Shown here: positions 8,334 through 16,989 of the stretch, in pieces
How the letters are laid out: each line of letters begins with the position of its first letter
Position numbering within the stretch: position 1 is the first letter of the stretch
Source of the DNA: Frankia sp. QA3
Lineage (GTDB): Bacteria; Actinomycetota; Actinomycetes; Frankiales; Frankiaceae
Direction: 5' to 3'
Length of the DNA: 64,000 bases
NCBI RefSeq assembly: GCF_000262465.1
Contig: NZ_CM001489.1
Coordinates: 4,098,028 to 4,162,027 of the forward strand
Position numbers and translations under genes: made by a program
The notes under the pieces: generated by a model
What the model was told of the DNA's origin: nothing
Database searches by the model: none
Seen by the model: the letters and a program-made list of their open reading frames with translations, nothing else

Positions 8334-9140
8334 TCAGTCGACGACCGCCGGGGCGGTGGGGTCGTCCAGGTAGCCGAACATCATGGCGAGCTGGCCGGCG
8401 GTGTTGCGCTTCTCGGACAGCGGCGGGAGGGCGTCGCGCGGGAACCAGCCGACCTCCGAGGTCTCCAGGCCGCCGCCGGGACTCCCGCCGACCACCCGGC
8501 ACCTGATGAAGATCTTGTAGGTGTCGTTCGGGTACGGCGGGTGGGCGTGGCGGCGTTTGTCGAGGACCGCGAGCAGGCGCTCCGGCTCGGCGCGCAGCCC
8601 GGCCTCCTCGAAGATCTCCTTGACGACGACCTCGGCCGGGGTGAGGCCGACGTCGGCCCAGCCGCCCGGCAGCGACCAGCCGCCGTCCTCCTTCTCGCGG
8701 ACGAGCAGGATCCGGTCGCCGTCGAACAGCACGCCGCGCACGTCGACCTTCGGCGTCTGGTAGCCGACCTCACCGCCGAAGAGGCCCTCCGCCGCCTCGA
8801 CGGTGAGGACGGCGCAGTGGGCCGCGATCTCGTAGCTGAGCCGCCGGAGCTGGGAGAACCGTTCGAGGTCGTAGGGGTCCTGGGAATAGGCGAGCCCGGC
8901 CTGGGCGATGGAGTGCAGCTCGAGCACCCACGGCAGCCACTCGGGATTGCGCGCTTCCACCTGCCGCCACGACGGCTCGGGCTGGACGGGTGGCTCGGGC
9001 TGGACGGGTGGCTCGGGCTGGACGGGTGGCTCGGGCTGGACGGGTGGCTCGGGCGCGACAGATGGCTCGGGCAGGGCGGACGGCTCGGGCAGGGCGGGCC
9101 CCGCGGACGCGGGGTGCGGCGATGCGTCGTCCTCGGTCAT
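8334..9140 (-). CDS. Nudix hydrolase with Nudix_N domain and tandem-repeat N-terminus
   Basis: A 268-residue protein. Residues ~1-55 are a Pro/Glu/Val/Gln-rich tail made of hexapeptide repeats (PVQPEP type). A helical WLPWVLELHSIAQAGLAY segment follows and resembles the Nudix_N domain, then the Nudix domain. The Nudix box reads GWADVGLTPAEVVVKEIFEE plus AGL: the first glutamate of GX5E is replaced by Leu and the R of RE by Lys, while the catalytic EE pair is kept. Relatives are ADP-ribose-pyrophosphatase-like (COG1051). The start is the ATG at 9140 with GGGGGGAGG upstream. Confidence 0.85.
   Translation of the reverse strand: MTEDDASPHPASAGPALPEPSALPEPSVAPEPPVQPEPPVQPEPPVQPEPPVQPEPSWRQVEARNPEWLPWVLELHSIAQAGLAYSQDPYDLERFSQLRRLSYEIAAHCAVLTVEAAEGLFGGEVGYQTPKVDVRGVLFDGDRILLVREKEDGGWSLPGGWADVGLTPAEVVVKEIFEEAGLRAEPERLLAVLDKRRHAHPPYPNDTYKIFIRCRVVGGSPGGGLETSEVGWFPRDALPPLSEKRNTAGQLAMMFGYLDDPTAPAVVD
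8974..9099. repeat. Seven 18-bp tandem repeats coding PVQPEP-type hexapeptides
   Basis: Four perfect copies of GGCTCGGGCTGGACGGGT run from 8974 to 9045, followed by three degenerate copies to 9099. They keep the reading frame of the Nudix gene and encode its repetitive N-terminal tail. The four identical copies suggest recent slippage. Confidence 0.9.
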
Positions 9141-9230
9141 GACGTGATCCTCCCCCCGGCACGGCCCCGACCGGGCCCGGCCCGCGGGAACGTCGGCGCA
9201 GCCGGTAGGAGGCGTCGGGATTTTCCGGTG

Positions 9231-10259
9231 ATGCGTCGCGAATTCGGCGTGTCCATCTCGATGATCGGCGATCCTCGTGGGGTGAGCTCCTTCGCGGACG
9301 AGCCGTTCTCGGCCTTCCATGCCTGGGCCGCCGAGGCCGGGTCGGACGGCCCGCCGGAGAACGTGGTGCCGGGCATCGTCCCGGTCATGGCGGTGATCGG
9401 TCGGACCGCCGACACCGCCATCGTGCTCGCCGGGCTGGCCGCCTGCGAGGACGGGGTCACGGTGACCGTCGAGGTGCTGCTGCGGCGGGGGGATCCCGGC
9501 GAGGCCGAGCTGTCACCGAATCGCGGCTGGCTGCACGGGGCCCCGGTGCGGGTGCCGCTACGGGTACGCTTCGCCGACGGCACCGAGGCGACCGGCCCGG
9601 ATTCGCCCTTTGGTCCACCCGCACCAAGCTTCGACCGGGACGCGACCGGCCCCACGCCCGGTGTGACGCTCGCCTTCCGCGGCTCGTCGAGCATTCCGGG
9701 CCGGACCCGGCTGCGCTACTGGCTGCGACCGCTGCCGCCGCCGGGTCCGGTCACCTTCACGACCTCGTTCGCGGAGCGGGACCTGGCCGAGTCCACGCTG
9801 ACCGTCGACGGCGCGCTCATCCGCAGCGCCGCGGAGCAGGCGATCGAGCTGTGGCCGGCGGGTCCGGCGCTGCCCGCGGACGCCAGTCCCCCGGCGGATC
9901 CTGCGGCGGCCCGCGCCGCTGTCCAGGCGGCCTTCACCCAGGCGTTCACCGGCGGTACCGGCGACCCGCAGGCCGTGCTGTCGGCCGTGCAGGACGGCCC
10001 GAGCCTGCTGGCGACCCTGGCCCTGCTGCGGGCCCGGTTCCCGGACTCGGTGCGCACGGCGCGGCCGATCGTCGAGGAGGTGGTCTTCCTCGGCCCGGAC
10101 CGGGCCGCCGTGCGCTTCGAAATCTTCTACGGGTCCAGGTCCAGGTCGGGCCGGCGGATCGGCCACGCCGTCCTCGACGGCGGCCGGTGGAAGGTCACGC
10201 GCCAGACCTACTGCCAGGTGATGTCCTGGGCCGGCGTCCCCTGTCCGCCGCCGGGCTGA
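9231..10259 (+). CDS. Hypothetical protein with C-terminal NTF2-like region
   Basis: About 342 residues. No family is recognised with certainty. Residues 1-190 are a beta-rich region without signal peptide. After a Pro/Ala linker, residues ~225-342 look like the NTF2-like domain of actinobacterial low-molecular-weight antigens: AVQAAFTQAFTGGTGDPQA, then VEEVVFLGPDRAAVRFEI, then GGRWKVTRQTYCQVMSWAGV and a terminal CPPPG. The start is uncertain: GTG 9228 and ATG 9231 both lie 15-18 bases after an AGGAGG. It is divergent from the Nudix gene. Confidence 0.6.
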   Translation: MRREFGVSISMIGDPRGVSSFADEPFSAFHAWAAEAGSDGPPENVVPGIVPVMAVIGRTADTAIVLAGLAACEDGVTVTVEVLLRRGDPGEAELSPNRGWLHGAPVRVPLRVRFADGTEATGPDSPFGPPAPSFDRDATGPTPGVTLAFRGSSSIPGRTRLRYWLRPLPPPGPVTFTTSFAERDLAESTLTVDGALIRSAAEQAIELWPAGPALPADASPPADPAAARAAVQAAFTQAFTGGTGDPQAVLSAVQDGPSLLATLALLRARFPDSVRTARPIVEEVVFLGPDRAAVRFEIFYGSRSRSGRRIGHAVLDGGRWKVTRQTYCQVMSWAGVPCPPPG

Positions 10260-10493
10260 CGGGCACTGGTCTGGACACGGTCGACGGGTGTGGGGTCGAC
10301 GCCGCCCTCATCGACCGCGGCCGCCGCGAGCCGCAGACCGTCGTCGGGCTGGACTTCTCCTTCTCGTTCCCGGCGTGGTTCTGCGCCCGCCACGGTCACC
10401 GCCCTGGCCATGGCGGCCGACCTGCCGAGCCTGACCGACCTGCCGCGGTTCGCCCCGGCGCGCCCCAGCTCATCGAGGGCTGCGTCTGGGCGC

Positions 10494-11243
10494 CTACGGG
10501 GCGGCGGGGGGCGCGGCGGCGGGGGGCGCGGCGGCCAGCGCCGCGGTGACATGCGTCTGCGCCGCGGTCTTGGCGACGCCGAGGCCGCTGAGCACGCCCG
10601 AGCCGTCCTCGAGTTCCAGCAGCGCGAGCAGGATGTGCTCGGTCCCGACATCGTCGTGCCCCAGCCGCAGGGCCTCGCGGACGGTCAGCTCCAGCGCCTT
10701 CTTCGCCCCCGCGTCGAACGGGACGAGGTCGGGCACCCGCGCGACCGGCGGGGGCAGCGCCGCGGCGGCGGCCCGCCGGACGTCCGCGAGCTCGACCCCC
10801 TGCGCCCGCATCGCCTGCGCGGCGAGCGCCTCGGGCTCGGCGAGCAGGCCGAGGACGAGATGCGCCGGGCCGATCTCGTCGTTGCCCGCCGCGTGCGCCT
10901 CGTTCTGCGCCGCCATCACCACGTTTCGGGCCGGCGCGGTGAAACGGCCGAATCCGGGGTCACCTTCCGGGGGTGCCGCGTCGCCCGCGGCCTTCGGCAC
11001 GAACCGCTTCTGCGCCGCCTGCCGGGTGACCCCCATGTTCCGGCCGATGTCGGTCCAGGACGCTCCGGACCGGCGCGCCTGATCGACGAAATGTCCGATC
11101 AGATGGTCGGCCACCTCGCCGAGGTGGTCGGCGAGGATGACGGCGTTCGACAACCGGGACAGCGTGTCCGGGTGCGCGGCGGTGACGGCCTCGATCAGGT
11201 CGTCGAGGCGGACGGCGCGCGTCATCCGAACCGGTTCACCCAT
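10494..11243 (-). CDS. HTH regulator with two Clp N-terminal repeats
   Basis: A 249-residue protein. Residues ~20-85 hold a helix-turn-helix region (SGASWTDIGRNMGVTRQAAQ) and residues ~95-235 two Clp_N-type repeats, as in ClpC1/ClpA substrate-receptor domains (NEIGPAHLVLGLL-like and DDVGTEHILLALLELED). There is no ATPase domain. Such proteins are thought to be regulators that use the Clp-N fold for protein contact. Its promoter carries two perfect palindromes, the first two bases from the start codon, suggesting autoregulation. The C-terminus is Ala/Pro-rich and repetitive in DNA. An in-frame ATG at 11225 is an alternative start. Confidence 0.82.
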   Translation of the reverse strand: MGEPVRMTRAVRLDDLIEAVTAAHPDTLSRLSNAVILADHLGEVADHLIGHFVDQARRSGASWTDIGRNMGVTRQAAQKRFVPKAAGDAAPPEGDPGFGRFTAPARNVVMAAQNEAHAAGNDEIGPAHLVLGLLAEPEALAAQAMRAQGVELADVRRAAAAALPPPVARVPDLVPFDAGAKKALELTVREALRLGHDDVGTEHILLALLELEDGSGVLSGLGVAKTAAQTHVTAALAAAPPAAAPPAAP

Positions 11244-11245
11244 GG

Positions 11246-11264
11246 CGTCAACCTTAGGTTGACG
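11246..11264. promoter_or_regulatory. Perfect palindromic operator 1 of the Clp-N/HTH gene
   Basis: CGTCAACCTTAGGTTGACG has 9-bp perfect arms around a single central base. It sits immediately upstream of the minus-strand start codon at 11241-11243 and shares the half-site GTCAAC with operator 2. Confidence 0.8.
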
Positions 11265-11274
11265 GAGCCGAAAT

Positions 11275-11293
11275 CGTCAACTCGAAGTTGACG
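11275..11293. promoter_or_regulatory. Perfect palindromic operator 2 of the Clp-N/HTH gene
   Basis: CGTCAACTCGAAGTTGACG has 8-bp perfect arms and a 3-bp centre. Its centre is 29 bp, about three helical turns, from that of operator 1, so two dimers could bind on one DNA face. Confidence 0.8.
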
Positions 11294-11417
11294 GACCGCC
11301 AGACCCGCCAGACCCGGACGCCCTGCCGACGTCGACGCCGCTCCGACGGCACGACCACATGCGTGCCACCGGCCGCGGCCACACCGACCGCGACCGGTTG
11401 TCACGCCATGGGACCGC

Positions 11418-11678
11418 CTACGACGCGGCCGTTCCGCGGTAGCCCACCGGGCCCTCGCCCGGGAACTGGGCCGCGCCCTGGAACGAGGCCCCGTCGTCGA
11501 AGAACAGCACATTGCCGCTGCCCTGCGGGCCCGACCAGGACACCTGGGTCCCGGTGGCGGGCCGGCCCGACTGCGGCACGACGCCGTTCCGGTTGCTGAT
11601 GACGATCTGCAGGTCGCTGTCCTTGTGCCAGTCCGCACCCGGACCGCCCCACTGGATTTCGGTGTGGTAAAGGGACAT
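11418..11678 (-). CDS. Single-domain OAA-type high-mannose lectin
   Basis: An 86-residue protein with no signal peptide. It carries hallmarks of the Oscillatoria agardhii agglutinin (OAA) family as I recall them: an N-terminal L-Y-x-x-E-x-QWGG (here LYHTEIQWGG), then a A-D-W-H-K segment, an N-R-N-G-V-V stretch, and a C-terminal GEGPVGYRGT matching GEGPIGFRG. The QWGG and GEGP loops form the mannose-pentasaccharide site in OAA. OAA has two or four domains, while this has one, with a longer middle section. The ATG at 11678 is preceded by AAGGTGG. A lectin role is inferred from these motifs only. Confidence 0.72.
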   Translation of the reverse strand: MSLYHTEIQWGGPGADWHKDSDLQIVISNRNGVVPQSGRPATGTQVSWSGPQGSGNVLFFDDGASFQGAAQFPGEGPVGYRGTAAS

Positions 11679-12038
11679 GTTGCCACCTTTCGTGTCCGCA
11701 CGGCCGTATCTCGGCCATGCAAGAATTCCGCCGGCGAAAGAGAACAGAAAAACCAGCCGGGCCGCCCGCGAGACAGCCGGCAAAGGCCGGCGACCCGCGC
11801 CGGGGCAGAAACGTGAACCCCCATGATTCCGCCGGCCGCCCGAAAGGTATGTCACGAACCAGCGCAGGGGAAGCGTAACGATCCCGGCACCTCGTGACAA
11901 CACCCAGGTGCGTCAAAATACGGCATCGAGCTACCGAGACCCGCTATGCCCGTATTGCCCCGTCGGTGAAGCTGCTCGAGGAAAAGGCCGGAGCTGTGCA
12001 GGCACGGCCACTCGCCCTCCCGGTGGCGCCGAGAACCG
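11679..12038. other. Intergenic region upstream of the lectin gene
   Basis: About 360 bp between the lectin start and the 3' end of the LysR gene. No coding pattern or clear repeat is seen. It presumably holds the lectin promoter and the LysR gene terminator. Confidence 0.5.
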
Positions 12039-12974
12039 TCACTGGGACTGTGCCGCGACCCGCTGTGCCACGACCCGCTGCGCCGCGACCCGCAGCGCCG
12101 CGACCGCATGCCGCACGGCCGGCCGACCGGCGTTGTCGACGCGCCAGACAGCGTAGATGCTCCTGCCCAGGACGGGTCGCAGCGCGAGCACGCGGACCCC
12201 GGCCGGCACCGGCTCCTGGCCGAGTCGCGGCACCATGGCGAGCCCCATGCCCGCGGCGACCATCGCGAGCTGGGTCGGGTACTCGATCACGGTGTGCTCG
12301 ATCCGGGGCTGGGCACCGTGGGCCAGCATCGTGTGGACGAGCCAGTCATGACAGGTGGATCCCATGGTCCGGCTGATCCAGCGCTCGCCGAGCACCTCGT
12401 CGATGGCGATCCAGTCCCGGCCGGGCCCGGCGAGCGGATGGTCGGCGGGCAGCGCCACCTCCGCGACGTCCTCCATCAGCCTGGCGCGCTGGACCCCGTC
12501 CGGCAGGGTCATGGGCGCATTCTCCCAGTCCTGTACCAGACCCAGGTCCAGCTCACCCCGGTCGACCCGCACCAGGGGGCTCTGGAAATCCATCTCCTCG
12601 ACCCGGACGGCAAGGTCGGGATATCGCTCCCTCAGCAGCCGCAGCGCGGCCGGCAACAATCCGCGAGCCGCGGTCGGGAAGGCGCCGATCCTCAGCGTGC
12701 CGACCACCTTGTCCAGCTGGGCATGAAGGTGCGCCTCCGCCTCGCTCATCATCGACAGGATGCGCTCGGCGTGGTCCACCAGCAGGGTCGCCGCGTCCGT
12801 GAGCCGCACCCCTCGGCCGTGCCGGAGCAGCAGGTCCGTGCCCGTCTCCCGCTCCAGCTTCGCGATCTGCTGGGAGACCGACGAGGTGGTGACATGCAGC
12901 ATGTCCGCGGCCGCACCGACCGATCCGTACCTGGCGATCAGGCACAGGACCCGCAATCGTTCCAGGTTCAACAT
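12039..12974 (-). CDS. LysR-family transcriptional regulator
   Basis: A 311-residue LysR protein. The N-terminal winged HTH is clear (GSVGAAADMLHVTTSSVSQQ with the following helix IAKLERETG), and the effector domain follows (LRIGAFPTAARGLLPAAL, then PLVRVDRGELDLGLV). The last 25 residues are a VAAQRV-type repeat encoded by 15-bp tandem repeats (12055-12114), beyond the usual family end. It is divergent from a DMT exporter gene 75 bp away. By the usual LysR arrangement it probably controls that gene in response to the exported metabolite. Confidence 0.92.
   Translation of the reverse strand: MLNLERLRVLCLIARYGSVGAAADMLHVTTSSVSQQIAKLERETGTDLLLRHGRGVRLTDAATLLVDHAERILSMMSEAEAHLHAQLDKVVGTLRIGAFPTAARGLLPAALRLLRERYPDLAVRVEEMDFQSPLVRVDRGELDLGLVQDWENAPMTLPDGVQRARLMEDVAEVALPADHPLAGPGRDWIAIDEVLGERWISRTMGSTCHDWLVHTMLAHGAQPRIEHTVIEYPTQLAMVAAGMGLAMVPRLGQEPVPAGVRVLALRPVLGRSIYAVWRVDNAGRPAVRHAVAALRVAAQRVVAQRVAAQSQ
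12055..12114. repeat. Four 15-bp imperfect repeats in the 3' end of the LysR gene
   Basis: Units of the type CGCGACCCGCTGTGC recur every 15 bp and encode the repetitive C-terminal tail of the LysR protein. Confidence 0.65.
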
Positions 12975-13048
12975 TCAAGTAATGCTACGCGGTGCTCATT
13001 AGTAGGTTTACCTTGTTCTCCGCACCAGGCCGCGCCAATGATGGACCG

Positions 13049-14167
13049 ATGCCGCTGCCATTCCGTCGTAGCCCGCAGACGTCGAACCCGGCCGCCGGGA
13101 GTCGTGGCCCGGCCGACGAAAGAACCTTGTCATCGAACGCCCCCTGCCGACCGCTGCCCAGGATCGGCTGGCGAGTGCGGTTCCTGCTGCTCGCGACGAT
13201 CTGGGGACTCAGCTTTCTCCTGGTCAAGGCCGGCACGCAGGGATTTCCCGCCCTGCAGGTCGCGTTCGGCCGGGTGGCCTTCGGGGCGGCCGCCCTCGCC
13301 GCCGTCCTCGTGCTCAGACGCGACCGGCTACCACGTGGGCTCGGATTGTGGGTCAACCTCGCGGTGGCGGCGATGTTTCTCAACGCGGCCTCGTTCGCCC
13401 TGTTCGCCTTCTCCGCGCAACGGATCCCGTCGGCGCTCACCGGGATCTGCAACGCGACCACGCCGCTGTTCACGACCCTCGCCTCGCTCGTCGCCCTACC
13501 GGGTGAGCGGCCCGCCCGGCGTCAGCTCGTCGGCCTGCTGATCGGCTTTCTCGGCGTCCTGGTCGTGTTCGGCGTCTGGGACGGCACGGCGGGGCAGAGC
13601 ATCACCGGGATGCTGATGGCCTTGGCCGCCGCGACGAGCATGGGCATCGGCTGGGTGTACGTGCGCCGTTTCCTGACCGGTTCGGGCTGTTCGAGCCTGT
13701 CGCTCTCGGCGGGTCAGCTTGCCGCCGGGACGGTGGAACTGGCGATCGTCACCGGTGCCTTCTCGGACCTTCCGACCCGTTTCCCGGCCCGATCCCTGCT
13801 CGCGGTGCTGGTTCTCGGCGTCCTCGGTACCGGCGGGGCGTTCCTGGTGCAGTACGGGCTCGTCCGGGACGCGGGCGCGACCGTCGCGGCGACGGTCACC
13901 TACGTCATCCCTGTCGTGTCGACGCTGGCCGGGGTGCTGATCCTCGGCGAGAGCCTGACGTGGAACGAGCCGGCCGGTACGGCGGTGGTCCTCGTCGGCG
14001 CCGCCCTGTCCCAGCTCGGGGTCGCCGCAGCCACGGCCACGGCCACAGCCACGACCACGTCGCCCGCGACCGGCCCTCCCGCGACGACGACGGCGGTCGA
14101 GTCTGCGGAACCGGTTACTCAGATCGCATCAGAGTGCCACGCAGAGCACAGCCATCCATTAGGGTAA
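13049..14167 (+). CDS. EamA/DMT-family metabolite exporter
   Basis: About 372 residues with ten hydrophobic segments in two EamA repeats (LLLATIWGLSFLLVKAG ... and GQSITGMLMALAAATSMGIG ...), then a Thr/Ala-rich tail. The family exports amino acids or other small metabolites by drug/metabolite-transporter exchange. The ATG at 13049 is preferred over an upstream GTG at 12992, since the latter would run into the divergent promoter. The substrate is unknown. It is paired with the divergent LysR gene, its likely regulator. Confidence 0.88.
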   Translation: MPLPFRRSPQTSNPAAGSRGPADERTLSSNAPCRPLPRIGWRVRFLLLATIWGLSFLLVKAGTQGFPALQVAFGRVAFGAAALAAVLVLRRDRLPRGLGLWVNLAVAAMFLNAASFALFAFSAQRIPSALTGICNATTPLFTTLASLVALPGERPARRQLVGLLIGFLGVLVVFGVWDGTAGQSITGMLMALAAATSMGIGWVYVRRFLTGSGCSSLSLSAGQLAAGTVELAIVTGAFSDLPTRFPARSLLAVLVLGVLGTGGAFLVQYGLVRDAGATVAATVTYVIPVVSTLAGVLILGESLTWNEPAGTAVVLVGAALSQLGVAAATATATATTTSPATGPPATTTAVESAEPVTQIASECHAEHSHPLG

Positions 14168-14204
14168 TTCAGGCTTGATCGTCCGAAAAGGTAAGGGGCT
14201 GGTT

Positions 14205-15101
14205 GTGGTGTCGAGCGCGGATCTACCCGACCCGGAGGGTGAGCAGCCGAAGGACGGGCCCACGAAGGACGGGCAGTGGTGGAAGTCCCTCGCGGACGAG
14301 CGCGGCACCCCGGTGGCGCTGAAGACCGACCAGCCGCACTCGGCCCGGATGTACGACTACTACCTGGGCGGGAAGGACAACTTTCCCGCCGACCGGGAGG
14401 CCGCCGAGCAGGCCCTGTCGGTGTTCCCGAACGCTCGCATCGCCGCCCGCCAGAACCGGGAGTTCATGATCCGGGCGACGCGGTACCTGGCCGGCGAGGT
14501 CGGGATCCGCCAGTTCCTCGACATCGGTACGGGCATCCCCACCAGCCCGAACCTGCACGAGGTCGCCCAGAGCATCGCCCCCGACGCCCGGGTCGTCTAC
14601 GCCGACAACGACCCGATCGTGCTGACTCACGCCCGAGCCCTGCTCACCGGCACGCAGGCGGGGCGGACCGCCTACATCGACGCCGACCTGCACGACACCA
14701 AGCACATTCTCGACGCCCCGGAGCTGCGCGGAACGCTCGACCTGTCCCGCCCGGTCGCCCTGTCCCTGATCTCGATCTTCCCGTTCATCCCGGACGCCGA
14801 CGATCCGCACGCCATCCTGCGCCGGCTCCTGGACCCTCTGGCGCCCGGCAGCCACCTCGTCCTCACCCACCTGTCCGCCGACTTCGATCCCCCCGCCGCG
14901 GCGCGGCTCATGGACACCTACCACCAGCAGGGCATCCCTCTGCAGCTACGAAGCCGTGCCGAGGTCGAAGGGCTCTTCGCCGGCCTGGACCTGATCGACC
15001 CCGGCGTGCAGATCGTGCACCGCTGGCGTCCCGACGGCACCGCGACGAACCTGACCGACATCCAGGTCGCCGGCTACGGCGGCGTCGCCGTCAAGCGGTA
15101 G
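14205..15101 (+). CDS. SAM-dependent methyltransferase, DUF574/Methyltransf_19
   Basis: About 298 residues. The DUF574 signature is visible: a K-T-D-Q-PHSARMYDYYLGGKDNFPAD start, then QFLDIGTGIPTSPNLHEVAQ as the SAM-binding motif, VVYADNDPIVLTHA and a LTHLSADF core. The family is amplified in Streptomyces and Frankia, but its substrates are unknown. An upstream TTG (14175) is in frame, but GTG 14205 or 14208 follows AAGGGG at correct spacing. It stands alone and no pathway can be inferred. Confidence 0.9.
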   Translation: MVSSADLPDPEGEQPKDGPTKDGQWWKSLADERGTPVALKTDQPHSARMYDYYLGGKDNFPADREAAEQALSVFPNARIAARQNREFMIRATRYLAGEVGIRQFLDIGTGIPTSPNLHEVAQSIAPDARVVYADNDPIVLTHARALLTGTQAGRTAYIDADLHDTKHILDAPELRGTLDLSRPVALSLISIFPFIPDADDPHAILRRLLDPLAPGSHLVLTHLSADFDPPAAARLMDTYHQQGIPLQLRSRAEVEGLFAGLDLIDPGVQIVHRWRPDGTATNLTDIQVAGYGGVAVKR

Positions 15102-15223
15102 CGGGCCCCGGGCCCATCCACCGAATCGGCGAGCGGTCCCATTTCCGGGTGGGACCCGCGCTCACCTGGACGGGACTGCGGTTCAGTGCCCGTAAAAAGT
15201 TCAGCTCCCGGGCCCACGCCTGG

Positions 15224-16633
15224 TCAGGGGCGAGGTAGGGCGGGCACGTCACGCAATTCCGCGTCACTGGGGTCGACGGGTGGCTGGTCCGTCTCCTGGT
15301 GATCGGCAACGTCCCGGGGTGTCTCGACGAGGGCGGGCGGTTCGGTGGGCCCGTGGGCGAGGACCTGGTGCAGGCGTTCGGTGTCGAGGACGCCTTCCCA
15401 GCGGGCGACGACGAGGGTGGCGAGCGTGTTCCCGCAGACGTTGGTCAGCGCCCGGCATTCCGACATGAACTTGTCGATGCCGAAGATGAGCATGATGGCG
15501 GCGACCGGGATCGTGTCGACCGTGGAGAGGGTGGCGGCGAGGACGATGAATCCGGAGCCGGTGACGCCGGCGGCGCCCTTCGAGGTCAGCAGCAGAACAC
15601 CGACGATGGCGAGCTGTTGGCCGATCGACAGGTCGACGTCGACGGCCTGGGCGAGGTAGAGGGAGGCGAGGGTCAGGTAGATGCAGGTGCCGTCGAGGTT
15701 GAACGAGTATCCAGTCGGGACGGTGAGCCCGACGACCTGCCGGGGGGCGCCGAGCGCTTCGAGCTTGCGCATGAGCTGGGGAAGCACCGGTTCCGAGGAG
15801 GAGGTGCCCAGGACGATGAGCAGCTCCTCGCGGATGTAGCGCAGGAGCCGGAGGATGTTGACGCCGATGGCGGCGGCGATCGCGCCCAGGATGACGAGGA
15901 CGAAGAACACCGAGGTGCCGTAGAAGATGCCGATGAGCTTGCCGAGGCTGGTCAGGGTGTCGACGCCGTACTTGCCGATGGTGAAGGCCATGGCCCCGAA
16001 CGCGCCGACCGGGGCCGCGTACATGACGATCCGCATGACCTGGAACATGGCGGTGCCGACCCGCTCGATCCCGCTCGCGACGCCGGCGCCGGCGGGCCCG
16101 ACGAGGTTCAGGGCGATCCCGAACAGCACCGCGAAGAAGAGCACCTTCAGGATGTCGCCGTCGGCGAAGGCGCCGACCACGCTGTCGGGCACGATGTCGG
16201 ACAGGTAATGGCCCCAGCCTTCGCTCCTGCCCTGTTCGATGTAGCCGCTCACGGTGTCGTTGACGGCGAGGCCGGCGGGGTCGGCGTGGACCCCGTCCCC
16301 GGGTCGGAACACGTTCATCACGACCAGGCCGAGCAGGAGCGCGACGCTGGTGACGGCCTCGAAGTAGACGATGGACTTCAGGCCGACGCGGCCCACCTTG
16401 CGCAGGTTGTCGACCTGCGCGATGCCACCGACGACGGTGCAGAACACGATGGGCGCGATGACCATTTTGATGGCGTCGACGAAGGTCGTGCCCAGCGGCT
16501 GGAGGCGGACCGCGAAATCCGGGGCGAGCTGGCCCACGACAATTCCCGCGGCGATACCTGCGAGGACCCACACGTACAACTGGCGATACCACGGACGGCG
16601 GACCCGTGGGGCCGGTGGAGCGTGCACGGTCAC
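15224..16633 (-). CDS. dctA: C4-dicarboxylate:cation symporter DctA
   Basis: A 469-residue DAACS-family transporter. It has the re-entrant loop motif GTSSSEPVLPQLM and the substrate/cation region TGYSFNLDGTCIYLTLASLYLAQA, plus eight or so membrane segments and a polar C-terminal tail. The family imports succinate, fumarate and malate with protons or sodium. The GTG start at 16633 follows GAGGAGG by six bases. It is divergent from a CitB/DcuR-type response regulator, its likely controller. C4-dicarboxylates are the carbon supply of Frankia in nodules, so the gene could matter in symbiosis (inference). Confidence 0.93.
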   Translation of the reverse strand: MTVHAPPAPRVRRPWYRQLYVWVLAGIAAGIVVGQLAPDFAVRLQPLGTTFVDAIKMVIAPIVFCTVVGGIAQVDNLRKVGRVGLKSIVYFEAVTSVALLLGLVVMNVFRPGDGVHADPAGLAVNDTVSGYIEQGRSEGWGHYLSDIVPDSVVGAFADGDILKVLFFAVLFGIALNLVGPAGAGVASGIERVGTAMFQVMRIVMYAAPVGAFGAMAFTIGKYGVDTLTSLGKLIGIFYGTSVFFVLVILGAIAAAIGVNILRLLRYIREELLIVLGTSSSEPVLPQLMRKLEALGAPRQVVGLTVPTGYSFNLDGTCIYLTLASLYLAQAVDVDLSIGQQLAIVGVLLLTSKGAAGVTGSGFIVLAATLSTVDTIPVAAIMLIFGIDKFMSECRALTNVCGNTLATLVVARWEGVLDTERLHQVLAHGPTEPPALVETPRDVADHQETDQPPVDPSDAELRDVPALPRP

Positions 16634-16989
16634 GTATGCCTCCTCGCCAGGCGGGAAGATCTTCCCCGGTGGTGGTCGACGGTCGCCACCACAGTGCTCA
16701 GCACTGGACCCCGTGTCACGGTTCTGCTCATATTCTCCAGTCGCGGCCCCATGGTGCCATTGATCCGTGGCTGGAGGATGCTGACACGACCATGACAGCG
16801 GGACGTGACCACCGGTTCTGCACGATCGTCGGCCGGGCCGACGCACTTTTCCGACAACCGGCGGATGCAATAGCGGGTTTTTTATGTGAAACTACGCACC
16901 GCCGCACGTCGCCTGGAGGAACCGACGACCTATTCCCTCGATGTCTCCCTCCTCCTGTTCCGCCCAGCAGACCGCCCGGAGCGTGACGC
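16634..16989. promoter_or_regulatory. Divergent promoter region between dctA and its response regulator
   Basis: 356 bp without a gene. It includes a run of six T at about 16880. Both genes read outward from here, so it should contain both promoters and the response-regulator sites, but I see no clear repeated motif. Confidence 0.45.

Noticed and set aside
15299-16795. Plus-strand 498-codon Asp/Glu/Gly-rich frame opposite dctA
   Set aside because: It mirrors the membrane codons of dctA and has no start context or domain.
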